DNA of 64,000 nt from CATOSP01 sp965216155 (GTDB lineage: Bacteria > Chloroflexota > Dehalococcoidia > Lucifugimonadales > UBA3495): positions 1,054,001 to 1,118,000 of the forward strand of contig CBDCFD010000007.1 of the NCBI GenBank assembly GCA_965216155.1, read 5' to 3'. The translations under genes were made by a program, and so were the position numbers. Below are positions 1 to 8,307 of this stretch, in pieces (the stretch's first letter is position 1; each line of letters begins with the position of its first letter). The notes beneath the pieces are model-generated. The model saw only the letters and a list, made by a program, of their open reading frames with translations. It had not been told where the DNA came from and made no database searches.

Positions 1-564
1 GGGCACCGGCTGATCGTCGTGCATCCAATCAGTGTGGTAGACCAGGCCGGCCTCAGCCATAAGATCAGGAGTATTGACACTGCCGGAGATGGCCGGGCCC
101 AACATGCCCTTGAGTTGCTTGCCGGTGTGGAGCTTGAGGGTGTCGATGGTGTCGCGGTAGAACTCCCGCTCCTGCTCCTCAGTAAAGGTGTACATGTAGC
201 GGGTGTTGTAGATGCCGTGGCTCATGAAATCCCAGTCTCTTTCGACCATCGCCTCGGCGATCTCGGGAAAGTGTTCCAGAACGGCCATGTTGAGGGACAC
301 GCAGCAACGGATGTTGTGTTTGTCCAGCGGCTCCAACATGCGCCAGAACCCGACCCGGTTGCCGTAGTCCCGGTAGGCGTACTGCTGAACGTCCGGGTAA
401 GGTGTTCGCGGCCAGGGGTTTCGGACTCCATCGTTGGCCGGCATGTACTCGTAATGCTCAACGTTGGGAGCGATCCAGACGGCCACTCTGGCCTCGTTGG
501 GCCATTTGATGATGGGACGGTCTATGATCGGACTGTAGTCTACCCGGTCTGGTGGCAAAGGCAC
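1..564 (-). CDS. Polysaccharide deacetylase / allantoinase-like protein, partial at left edge
   Basis: An open frame runs from GTG at 564 to the window edge (188 codons, no stop in the window). AGGAGG lies 9 nt before the GTG. The translation carries PNVEHYEY (about residues 33-40), a Tyr-rich stretch near 60-70, and WDFMSHGIYN (111-120), which resembles the His-containing motif of the PuuE/chitin-deacetylase branch of NodB-fold enzymes. LGPAISG (155-161) fits the next motif. These enzymes are metal-dependent amide hydrolases. The gene follows the amidase by 42 nt on the same strand, so it is probably the third gene of an amide-hydrolysing operon. The exact substrate cannot be inferred. Confidence 0.72.
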   Translation of the reverse strand, partial: MPLPPDRVDYSPIIDRPIIKWPNEARVAVWIAPNVEHYEYMPANDGVRNPWPRTPYPDVQQYAYRDYGNRVGFWRMLEPLDKHNIRCCVSLNMAVLEHFPEIAEAMVERDWDFMSHGIYNTRYMYTFTEEQEREFYRDTIDTLKLHTGKQLKGMLGPAISGSVNTPDLMAEAGLVYHTDWMHDDQPVP

Positions 565-606
565 GGCTGGTCACCTCCTGGAGGGGTTGGAGACAAGGGG
601 AGGGCG

Positions 607-2037
607 CTATTCCTCATCGAGTTGGGGCCAATGGCCCCGGCTTGGTGACACGTCTTCATACGTCTGGGCTATACGGAACAGGGACCCCTCCTCCCACGGG
701 CGTCCGATGAACTGGAGCCCGATGGGGAGACCGGCTTCGCTGAAACCGCAGGGTACCGAGATAGCTGGGAATCCCGTGGCGTTCATGGGGCTGGTGTTGC
801 GGGAGATCAGCCCGGAGCCGGGACCACGCACCTTCTGTTCCTCGCCACCCACGGTGATTGTTTCGGCGTCGATCCGCGGCGCGGGCAGGGGAGTGGTCGG
901 GGTCACCAGGAAGTCCACTTCTTGTAAGACTCTGGCGTGTTCTTCTTTGATGATTCGCTGTACTTTGAGGGCCTTGGAATAGTCCCTGCCCAGAACGAAT
1001 TGTCCCGCAAGGGTGCGGTAAAGGGTGTCGGGGCTGTAATCTTGCCGGTTGGACGCGATCAACGGTTCGTGGGTGACGACGCTGTCGGCCATGCTGGAGA
1101 AGCGCAGGGCACCGGCGTACTCCATGCTGGGAAGGCTTACCTCCCGGCTGGCGATGCCAAGCTCTTCGAGTGCCGCGATGGCCCTGCGGACGGCTGCCTC
1201 CACCTCCGAGTCCAGAAGGTCGAAGTAGTAATTGGATGGTATCCCCATGGTCAGACCGCGGGCCCCCCGCTCCAATACCAGGGCGTAATCCTCGACTGGT
1301 ACTGGCATGGCGCTGGGGTCGAGAGGGTCGTAACCGGCGATTGCCTGAAGGACCAGTGCGCTGTCGCGCACCGATCTGGTGAGCGGTCCAATGTGGTCGC
1401 CGTTGAAGCTGGTGACCATCAGACCCCGTTGGCTAACCCGGCCAAAGGTCTGCTTCAGCCCCACCACTCCGCAGAAGGCGCCGGGGAGCCGCACGGACCC
1501 GCCCAGGTCCGTCCCCAGAGAAGCGAAGGTGACACCGGCGGCCACATTCGCGCCTCCTCCCCCGCTGGAACCTCCCGGAATGTGGTCGAGACCCCACGGG
1601 TTGTGTACTGCGCCGTAGTGGGGATTGTTGGAAGTCGCTCCGGCGGCGAACTCTTCCAGGTTCTCCTTGCCGATGATGATCGCCCCTGCCGCCCGGCAAC
1701 GCCGCACTACCTCGGCGTCTTCGGCGGGCACGTGGTCCTTCAGGACCTTACTTCCGACGGTCGTGGTGATTCCGGCGGTGGCGATGTTGTCCTTGATTCC
1801 GATGGGGATTCCGTGCAGCGGGCCCAGGTACTCACCCCGGGCCAAGGCCGCTTCTTGCCGCTCCGCCTCTGCCATCGCCTGACCGCGCAGAATTGTAATG
1901 AAAGAATTCAATACAGGTTGACGCAACTCCGCCTCGGCAAGCGCGGCTTCGGTCAGGTCTACAGGGGACACCTCCCGAGACTGGACCATTGGGGCAATCT
2001 CGGAGATGGTCAGTTTGAGAAGTTCGGAGCTAGGCAT
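607..2037 (-). CDS. Amidase signature family protein (GatA/AtzE-like)
   Basis: A 476-residue amidase-signature hydrolase, full length for the family. The Ser-cisSer-Lys triad is visible: Lys82 in GIKDN, Ser157 in GGSSGGGG, and Ser181 in GTDLGGSVRLP. It overlaps the upstream GatC-like gene by 8 nt, which suggests translational coupling and a two-subunit enzyme. Members include GatA, AtzE and many catabolic amidases. No GatB lies nearby and the small partner resembles AtzG, so a catabolic amide or carboxybiuret-type hydrolase is more likely than a tRNA amidotransferase. Substrate assignment is inference. Confidence 0.9.
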   Translation of the reverse strand: MPSSELLKLTISEIAPMVQSREVSPVDLTEAALAEAELRQPVLNSFITILRGQAMAEAERQEAALARGEYLGPLHGIPIGIKDNIATAGITTTVGSKVLKDHVPAEDAEVVRRCRAAGAIIIGKENLEEFAAGATSNNPHYGAVHNPWGLDHIPGGSSGGGGANVAAGVTFASLGTDLGGSVRLPGAFCGVVGLKQTFGRVSQRGLMVTSFNGDHIGPLTRSVRDSALVLQAIAGYDPLDPSAMPVPVEDYALVLERGARGLTMGIPSNYYFDLLDSEVEAAVRRAIAALEELGIASREVSLPSMEYAGALRFSSMADSVVTHEPLIASNRQDYSPDTLYRTLAGQFVLGRDYSKALKVQRIIKEEHARVLQEVDFLVTPTTPLPAPRIDAETITVGGEEQKVRGPGSGLISRNTSPMNATGFPAISVPCGFSEAGLPIGLQFIGRPWEEGSLFRIAQTYEDVSPSRGHWPQLDEE

Positions 2038-2230
2038 CTGCTGCGCCCCCTTCCGCCGCCCTGAGCAGGCGGGATGACATAACCGAGGACAAGTCCAGGC
2101 CGCGGAGGTTCTGCACCTCGGTCAGGTAGCTTTCCAGCTCGGGTCTGACCAGGTCCAACTCCGCGTCGGACAACTCGAACCCACCGAAATCGGCGATCAT
2201 TCTTCTAAGGGTCTCGTTAGATATTGCCAT
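2030..2230 (-). CDS. GatC/AtzG-like small amidase partner
   Basis: A 66-residue protein that starts the amidase operon. A helical segment ELSDAELDLVRPELESYL (about residues 19-36) is followed by an extended tail, as in GatC and AtzG proteins that wrap around their amidase subunit. Its 3' end overlaps the amidase start by 8 nt. It is shorter than typical GatC (about 95 residues) and nearer AtzG length. It probably stabilises the amidase. The 117-nt gap upstream is shared with the divergent accDA gene and must hold both promoters. Confidence 0.7.
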   Translation of the reverse strand: MAISNETLRRMIADFGGFELSDAELDLVRPELESYLTEVQNLRGLDLSSVMSSRLLRAAEGGAADA

Positions 2231-2347
2231 GCGTTACACCTCCACGCCGAGGCCAACCTGGGCTGAGTGTACATGACAAATCTGCCCCAGCCAAGTTTAT
2301 TTTTGAGACTTCAGGTAGTATGATGCAGATTAGAAAATCGCGTTCAG

Positions 2348-4249
2348 ATGCGGCGAGGTCAGGGGAGCGTATCGTCCTCCGAACGCGGAGACGCGCTTTT
2401 GAGAAACCTGGCGGATTTTCTCGTCCATCTATTCGGGCGCAATGGTGACCGGGACAACGCATACCTATCACCCGTGCATGACCGCTGCCTGCTTTGCGAG
2501 GAGCCGATCAGCGAGTCCCAGGCTTACCTCACGCACCGTGTCTGCCCCTACTGCCGTTTCCATTACACTCTGTCGGCCCGAGAGCGAGTGGAACTGTTGG
2601 CTGACAAGGGGTCGTTCAAAGAGTCTCACAAATACCTGAGTTCAGTAGCTCCCCTCTCTTTCTCTCGAAGAGGCCCCTACCACAAGTTGCTGACCCAGGA
2701 CCAGAACCGCACTGGGCTTACCGAGGCTGCCGTCACCGGGCGCTGCAAGATAGACGGCATAGAAACCATACTTGTGGTGCTGGACTTCGGCTTCATGGGC
2801 GGCAGCATGGGGAGTGTGGTGGGCGAGAAGGTCGCCACGGCCCTGGAAACTGCGGCGAGACGAGAAATGCCGTTGGTTGCGCTGGTTACCGGCGGCGGCA
2901 CCAGGGTACAGGAAGGCGTCCTGTCCCTGATGCAGATGGCCAAGACGGTTGCCGCCGCCAACCGGCTCCGGGAGAAGAACGTCCCGTTCATCGTCGTTCT
3001 GGCCAACCCGTCCACCGGCCAGGCCTACGCTAGTTTCGCCAACCTTGCGGATGTAATCCTTGCTGAGCCAGGTTCCCTTATCGGCCTCTCACCTTTGCGG
3101 ACAATGCGGGAAGCCTCCAACCGTCCACTCCCCCTAGACGCTCACACGGCCGAGGCGCACCTGGGGCACGGACTCTTGGACAATGTGGTGGACCGGGAGG
3201 CGCTGACTCCCAGGATATCTACGCTGCTGCAAGCGCTCACGGCCCAGAAGCAAGGGAAGGATGCCCAGAGGGAGCTACTCCGCTCCGACCGTGAGGAGTC
3301 TCTCAATGATGATTCGCCAGACTCCGACGCTTGGAGAGCAGTGGCCATCGCCCACGACGAATCACGTCCACTGGCGTTGAGTTACATGCGGACGCTGTTG
3401 GACCCCTTCATCGAGCTTCACGGCGACAGGCTCAACAGCGATGACCGTTCCGTAGTTGGAGGTCTGGGATTCCTGTGCGGTGAACCCGTGGCGATTATCG
3501 GGCAACAGCGCCGCCCCCACGGCGAGGGCGAACGGTACCATGTTTACCCCGACGGTCTGCGAAAAGCCCAGCGGCTCATCAACCTTTCCAGCCGGTTCAA
3601 GCTCCCGTTGATTACCCTGGTGGATACCCAGGGTGCGGACCCCGGGCTGGAGGCCGAGGAGCAGGGGATCGGAAACGCCATCGCCAAGACCCTTTCGCTT
3701 ATGGCGGAAGCTCCCACGCCCATCGTCAGCGTGATAATCGGGGAAGCGGGTAGTGAGGGGGCGCTGGCCCTGGGGCTGTCCGACCGCGTATTGATGCAGG
3801 AGTACGCTATCTATTCCCCAATATCGCTGAACCACAACCTTGGTGGTCCCTACCCAGACCACATGCTGGACCGGGAAGCCGCGGAAGCCTTGATGCTAAC
3901 TGCCCAAGACTGCGTGGAGTTAGGGATCGTGGACCAGATCGTCCCCGAGCCCGCCGGCGGCTCACACACCAGCCTGCAGGAAGCCGCCAGGGCCATTCAG
4001 GTCGCGTTGCTGAAGAATATTGGAGAACTGACCAAACTCTCCCAGGGGAAACTGCTCAAACGCCGCTACCAAAAGTTCCGGAGGATGGGGGAGACGAGCA
4101 ATTACTCCCAGGAAGCCATGAACCGGGAAGTGGAGCTTTTGATGGGTATCTCGTCCGGACCGCGCAGAGTTTCACGGAACGGCAGGGGTCAGAGGCGCGG
4201 AACGGCAGAGAAGGAAAGTCAGGTGGCGGAGGCGGCCAGCGGGGACTAG
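2348..4249 (+). CDS. accDA: Fused acetyl-CoA carboxylase carboxyltransferase, AccD-AccA
   Basis: A 633-residue fusion of the beta (AccD) and alpha (AccA) carboxyltransferase subunits, which transfer CO2 from carboxybiotin to acetyl-CoA in fatty-acid synthesis. The N-terminal zinc ribbon has Cys47/Cys50 and Cys66/Cys69. The AccD crotonase fold follows (GFMGGSMGSVVGEK, VTGGGTRVQEG). An Asp/Glu/Ser-rich linker lies around residue 310-335. The AccA half holds DTQGADPGLEAEEQG and GEAGSEGALALG. The C-terminal tail is basic. The start is uncertain: ATG 2348 has no clear ribosome site, whereas TTG 2398 has GGAG at good spacing. No biotin carboxylase or BCCP gene is in view. Confidence 0.9.
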   Translation: MRRGQGSVSSSERGDALLRNLADFLVHLFGRNGDRDNAYLSPVHDRCLLCEEPISESQAYLTHRVCPYCRFHYTLSARERVELLADKGSFKESHKYLSSVAPLSFSRRGPYHKLLTQDQNRTGLTEAAVTGRCKIDGIETILVVLDFGFMGGSMGSVVGEKVATALETAARREMPLVALVTGGGTRVQEGVLSLMQMAKTVAAANRLREKNVPFIVVLANPSTGQAYASFANLADVILAEPGSLIGLSPLRTMREASNRPLPLDAHTAEAHLGHGLLDNVVDREALTPRISTLLQALTAQKQGKDAQRELLRSDREESLNDDSPDSDAWRAVAIAHDESRPLALSYMRTLLDPFIELHGDRLNSDDRSVVGGLGFLCGEPVAIIGQQRRPHGEGERYHVYPDGLRKAQRLINLSSRFKLPLITLVDTQGADPGLEAEEQGIGNAIAKTLSLMAEAPTPIVSVIIGEAGSEGALALGLSDRVLMQEYAIYSPISLNHNLGGPYPDHMLDREAAEALMLTAQDCVELGIVDQIVPEPAGGSHTSLQEAARAIQVALLKNIGELTKLSQGKLLKRRYQKFRRMGETSNYSQEAMNREVELLMGISSGPRRVSRNGRGQRRGTAEKESQVAEAASGD

Positions 4250-4272
4250 GCGGCTATGCGCTGCGGTCAGTC

Positions 4273-5082
4273 CTAATCGGCTTCTCTGCCCATCTCCCGC
4301 AGGCTCTCGCGCACATTCCTGACCACGAAGGAGAATTCTTCCGCTACCGCGGGGTCGGACAGGACGGTGGGTTTCGAAGTGTCCCGGTAGGCAGAACGCA
4401 GGGCCAGCGTGCCCAGGAAGGGGGCCTCGACCTCCTCGGCCAAGACCCGGCCGGCGCCCTCCCCGAAAACATCCCCTGTGTAGTTCTCGACCACTCCCAG
4501 CACACCCAGGTTGAGCTTCCGGATCATGTTAATGCACCGCTTGGCATCCATGTTGGCCAACTCTTGAGGAGTGCTGACCACGACAAAGCCGTCCATGGGC
4601 AAGGTCTGCATTACTGTGAGGGGCGAGTCCGACGTGCCAGGGGGCAGGTCAACCACGAGGTAGTCCAAGTCTCCCCAGTCGGTCACCTGTAAGAACTGGT
4701 TGATGGCGTTGTGGATCATGGGTCCGCGCCAGATGATCGCCTCCTCCTCGTTTTCCTGGAAGAAGGCCATGGAGACGACGCGGACACCCCACTTTTCCGA
4801 AGGATGGATTTGCCCGTCGACGTAGCCGGGCTTCTCCTCGATTCCCAGGACCTTGGTCACGTTGGGGCAGTCGATGTCCACGTCCAGCAGCCCAACCCTG
4901 CTGCCTTCCTGGGCAAGCGTAACGGCAAGGTTAACGGCAACCGTGGTTTTACCCACGCCGCCCTTGCCGCTGTAGACACCGATTTTGGTCTTGATCTTGG
5001 AGAGGCGGTCGGTGATCTCGCGCTTCTGCTGCCAGCTACGCTTGATCTGCTCCAGCCGGGTATTCTCCTGAGGGGTTGCCAT
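4273..5082 (-). CDS. Mrp/NBP35-type P-loop ATPase (Fe-S carrier family)
   Basis: A 269-residue ParA/MinD-superfamily ATPase. The deviant Walker A VYSGKGGVGKTT is near residue 37-48, followed by LLDVDIDCPN and DLPPGTSDSPL, all hallmarks of Mrp/ApbC proteins that carry Fe-S clusters. ATG 5082 is chosen over an upstream ATG because GGGAGG lies 5 nt before it. The usual CxxC after VVEN is absent: the segment reads VVENYTGDVFGEGAGR, so the bridging cluster ligands are missing. It lies downstream of a MIP18-family gene, a common pairing in Fe-S assembly. Its end converges with accDA 23 bp away. Confidence 0.88.
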   Translation of the reverse strand: MATPQENTRLEQIKRSWQQKREITDRLSKIKTKIGVYSGKGGVGKTTVAVNLAVTLAQEGSRVGLLDVDIDCPNVTKVLGIEEKPGYVDGQIHPSEKWGVRVVSMAFFQENEEEAIIWRGPMIHNAINQFLQVTDWGDLDYLVVDLPPGTSDSPLTVMQTLPMDGFVVVSTPQELANMDAKRCINMIRKLNLGVLGVVENYTGDVFGEGAGRVLAEEVEAPFLGTLALRSAYRDTSKPTVLSDPAVAEEFSFVVRNVRESLREMGREAD

Positions 5083-5156
5083 GTAATCCTCCCGCCGGAC
5101 TGCCATAGCGACCGCAGGTTGGTGTAAATGGGGTAGGCCGGGCCGCTGCGCCGGGA

Positions 5157-5462
5157 CTAGAGGCCCAGTTGGGCCTTTGCTTCTTCGCTGATGAGGTCGG
5201 GAGACCAGGGAGGATCGAACACCAGTTCAATCTCCACTTCTCCAACGCCTTCGATGTCGTTGATTGCCCATTCCGCCTGCTGGGCGATATAGGGGCCCAT
5301 GCCACAGCCGGGGAATGTCAGCGTCATCTGCACGTATACGTCGCTATCGTTGACCTGTACGTCGTAGATGAGGCCGAGGTCGACCACGTTCACCGGTATC
5401 TCGGGGTCGTAAACGCTCTTCAGAGTGTCGTATACGTCTTTAATGCTGGGCTGCTCTGCCAT
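5157..5462 (-). CDS. MIP18 family (DUF59/SufT-like) Fe-S assembly protein
   Basis: A 101-residue single-domain protein. It shows the family's DPEIPVNVVDLGLIYDV motif (about residues 19-33) and the conserved Cys in TFPGCGMGPYI (about 49-60). MIP18/PaaD/SufT proteins help mature Fe-S proteins. ATG 5462 has GGAGG 5 nt upstream, so an earlier in-frame ATG is rejected. It is followed 74 nt later by the Mrp-like ATPase on the same strand, which supports a joint Fe-S role. Confidence 0.88.
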   Translation of the reverse strand: MAEQPSIKDVYDTLKSVYDPEIPVNVVDLGLIYDVQVNDSDVYVQMTLTFPGCGMGPYIAQQAEWAINDIEGVGEVEIELVFDPPWSPDLISEEAKAQLGL

Positions 5463-5543
5463 TTTTGCCTCCGCCGGATGGGCTATTTCCAATTATAGGG
5501 ATAGTTGACCTTGACAGTCAACAATTTTCCAGGCTGCCGGAGC

Positions 5544-6512
5544 TTATGGGACCAGCAGGACTTTGCCCGTGGTCGCCCGCCCCTCGAGCTGCCGGTGCGC
5601 CTCGGAAGCCTCCGCCAGCGGGAATACATGTTCCACCCTGAGCTTGAGTGCGCCGGACTGGACCCAGCCCAACACGTCACCCGCCCGTTGTTCCAGTTCC
5701 TCTCTGGTGGCGGTGTAGTCGCCCAGGCCGGGGCGGGTGAGGAACAGAGAACCGTTGCCCAGGACCCTGGGGTCCATGGCCGGGACCGGACCGCTGGCCT
5801 GTCCGTATAGCACGAGGTAGCCACGCGGCGCGAGACAGGTCATGCTCTGGTCGAAGGTGGTCTTGCCCACCGAGTCGTAGACGGCCTGCACGCCCTCGCC
5901 GTTGGTGGCCTTCTTTATCTCTTCGGCGAAGTCTTGCCGAGTATACAAAATAACGTGATCGGCTCCCGCTTCCCGGGCCAAGTCCGCCTTGGCATCCGTG
6001 GACACCGTGGAGAAGACGTAGCCTCCCAAGGCCTTGACCATCTGGATGAGCAGCAGCCCGACGCCGCCGGCGCCTGCGTGGATGAGTGTCCGGTCACCCT
6101 GCTTCACCGGGTAGGTTGAGTAGCAGAGGTAGTGGGCCGTCATTCCTTGGAGCATGGCTGCGGCCCCGTCGCGGGCGTCTAGCCCGGCGGGCATCTTGAT
6201 AAGCCGCGAGGCCGGGACCACGGCCTGTTCTGCATAGGAACCGGCGATGCTGCAATAGGCGACTACGTCTCCCACGGCGACATCGGATACGCCCTGGGCC
6301 ACCGAGCGGACCGTTCCAGCGCCCTCCACTCCGATAGTTCTTGGCAAGGGTGGGCCGGGATTAACGCCCGCGCGGCTGTAGACGTCGGTGTAGTTGACGC
6401 CCACGGCTTGGATTTCGACCAAGGCTTCCCCGCCGACCGGTGTGAGGTCCGGGACATCCTGGTACCGCAGGGCTTCGGGCCCGCCGTACTCGTTTATTTG
6501 CACCGCCTTCAT
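5544..6512 (-). CDS. Zinc-independent quinone oxidoreductase (MDR superfamily)
   Basis: A 322-residue medium-chain dehydrogenase/reductase of the QOR type. The N-terminal GroES-like domain contains VGVNYTDVYSRAG, followed by TIGVEGAGTV. The Rossmann motif is HAGAGGVGLLLIQ (about residues 146-158), and YDSVGKTTFDQSM follows. Catalytic zinc ligands are absent, as expected for NADPH:quinone reductases. ATG 6512 is preceded by GGAGG at 8 nt; an upstream in-frame ATG lacks this. The IS66 element lies about 100 bp upstream of the start and might disturb the promoter. Confidence 0.9.
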   Translation of the reverse strand: MKAVQINEYGGPEALRYQDVPDLTPVGGEALVEIQAVGVNYTDVYSRAGVNPGPPLPRTIGVEGAGTVRSVAQGVSDVAVGDVVAYCSIAGSYAEQAVVPASRLIKMPAGLDARDGAAAMLQGMTAHYLCYSTYPVKQGDRTLIHAGAGGVGLLLIQMVKALGGYVFSTVSTDAKADLAREAGADHVILYTRQDFAEEIKKATNGEGVQAVYDSVGKTTFDQSMTCLAPRGYLVLYGQASGPVPAMDPRVLGNGSLFLTRPGLGDYTATREELEQRAGDVLGWVQSGALKLRVEHVFPLAEASEAHRQLEGRATTGKVLLVP

Positions 6513-6612
6513 GGATTGTCCTCCCCATATCAGGTGAGTGGGTTTGAGCCGGTGGCTAGTATACTCCTTAACCCCCCCGTGAAACATCCGCGAACCACCC
6601 GTGCGGTCAAAG

Positions 6613-8042
6613 GTAACTGTTCAGACTGGGGCGAGTTGGGGTTGGGAGAGGATGGAGTTCAGGGCATGGTAGGGGTTGCAGCCTCGCAAGCGCCATGTGC
6701 CGAACAAGGAAGCGAGGATACTCTTGGTTTCGCTTCCCTGCTCCGAACGGGTCCCGCCGCTGATCTTCCGGCCACCACCGTTGGGCGCAGGCTGCGCTCC
6801 GCCGCGTTGTTGTCCGCGCTCACCCGGGGATCGGCGACGAAAGCGAACAACTCCGGCAAGAAGCGTTCCACCCGCTGGCACAGCACCCTCATGGGCGCAT
6901 CGCCGTCCAGGTAAGGCTTGCAGATGGACCATAGCCGCTTCCGGCGCTGCTGTTGCAGCTTTACCCGCTGGGCCCGCTGCACCGTTTCCGGCAGGCCCGG
7001 GTCAGGGCCGGGATATGCCTGCGCCTGGTCATACACCTCCCGCACCTGGTGGGCCCATTCGGCCAGTCCTTGGTGTTGAGGGTATCGCTCCTTCAGTTGG
7101 TGGATGTCCCGCAGGAGATGGGTCCAACATCTCTGATGCAGCCCTTGATGCACGTTGTAAGCGCCGTAGAAGTCACTGACCAGCACCCCGTCAAACTCAT
7201 CCCCCAACACCTCCGCAACCACTTGCCTTCCCCGGCTGGCCCGGCGGAGGAAGTAACGTACTTCCGGATTGCTGAAGCTCCAGAGATACCCGTTGCGGCC
7301 ATCTTCCCGCCAGCCTGTCTCGTCCCCATACACCACCGGACTGGCTCGAATCTCTTGCTGTAGCTGGTTGTACTCCTCCTGGCCTAGCCTGGCCACTCCA
7401 CGCACCAAGGCCACCAGTTCCCCCACGCTAAGGCCCAGTCTGTAGCGCCACTTCAGGTAGCGTTGAATCACCCCATAGGGAAGCCGGCACTCCTCCCGGA
7501 GCACGCATACTTCCTGCTGGACTGAGATTCCCACCCGTTGCCGCCCTACCGCGAGGGCGCTCCAATCCGGTTCCGGGGACCACCGCTGCCCGCACTTCCG
7601 GCAAGTGCGTTCCAACACCACGTGCTCAGTTACCCGCGCCCGCACCCGGGGTATGGTTATAATCTGGCGGCGCCGGCGCACCCTCCCGCCGGCCAGAGGG
7701 ACCCGGCAACCGGGACAACTGGCCGTGGCGTGCTCTACCCTATGGGTCGGCTCCTCCCGACGCCGGACAAACCCGTGGGTACGCTTCTTGCGTTCTTTCT
7801 TGGAGCGGGCTGGCCGGTTGGCCTTGGCCCAAGAAGGTGGCTTCCTCTCCTTCAGTCCGGCATCCAGCGGCCTCTGTTGGCCTTCCAACTCTGCAATCCG
7901 GGCTTCCTGGGCCTCGATTAAGCTGATGAGTTGACCGATTATCTCAATCAATTCCTCCCGGGAAGCCCCGGCTAAATTCACAGGCAGTTTCATGCTCGTA
8001 GTCTATCTGGCTCATCAGATTTAGGCCAGTCTGAACAGTTAC
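6613..8042 (-). mobile_element. IS66-family insertion sequence, copy 1 (single-ORF type)
   Basis: A 1430-bp element bounded by 17-bp inverted repeats, left GTAACTGTTCAGACTGG and right CCAGTCTGAACAGTTAC. The GTAA ends are typical of IS66. Flanks GGTCAAAG (6605-6612) and CGTCAAAG (8043-8050) are a 7-of-8 match to the expected 8-bp target duplication. Only the TnpC-type transposase is present, with no TnpA/TnpB, as in the ISBst12 subgroup. A related copy with near-identical ends lies at 18253-19752. Confidence 0.93.
6637..7993 (-). pseudogene. IS66 transposase (TnpC), frameshifted near the C-terminus
   Basis: The initial frame (7993 down to 6659) encodes a coiled-coil leader (IEAQEARIAELEGQ), a zinc-finger region (CPGC...CRKCG) and the DDE domain. 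Its acidic residues lie in VYGDETGW, VSDFYGAY and NNAAERSLR. After LRPTVV the frame departs from the expected sequence. The expected tail RKISGGTRSEQGSETKS and LASLFGTW is encoded one frame over. A single base appears to be missing around 6767-6774. The catalytic residues precede the lesion, so loss of function is likely but not certain. Confidence 0.82.
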
Positions 8043-8307
8043 CGTCAAAGGGTTGGATTGCTATACTAGGACGAAACTGCTATCATTATCCTCGCCCGAA
8101 GAAGTAGGACATACGTAACAGTGCATGATAAGTGCTATGCATGTCCCAAATCGTCCATCAATCGGTGGGATATAAACGGACCGGTGCCTAGAGATGGAGG
8201 ATATCGTAAACGAACGCACACATTGGTGGACTGGCAAGTCCATCTTTGGCGCTTCCTCTAGCCAGGTCTCGTGAAGCCCACCGGCCGGCAGCTTAAGGAG
8301 GAAAAAT
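8043..8307. other. Intergenic stretch between IS66 copy 1 and the GreA-like gene
   Basis: It contains the right-hand target duplication (8043-8050) and, at 8295-8301, AAGGAGG. That ribosome site sits 6 nt before a TTG codon and fixes the start of the next gene. No convincing ORF or structured RNA was seen. It must hold the promoter of the GreA-like gene, but no strong -35/-10 pair stands out. Confidence 0.5.

Noticed and set aside
19..648. 209-codon plus-strand ORF at the left edge
   Set aside because: The minus strand holds the deacetylase-like frame with a good ribosome site and motif content, so the plus-strand ORF is a shadow.
937..2064. 375-codon plus-strand ORF opposite the amidase
   Set aside because: No protein-family signal; it is an antisense shadow of a clearly conserved amidase with intact catalytic residues.
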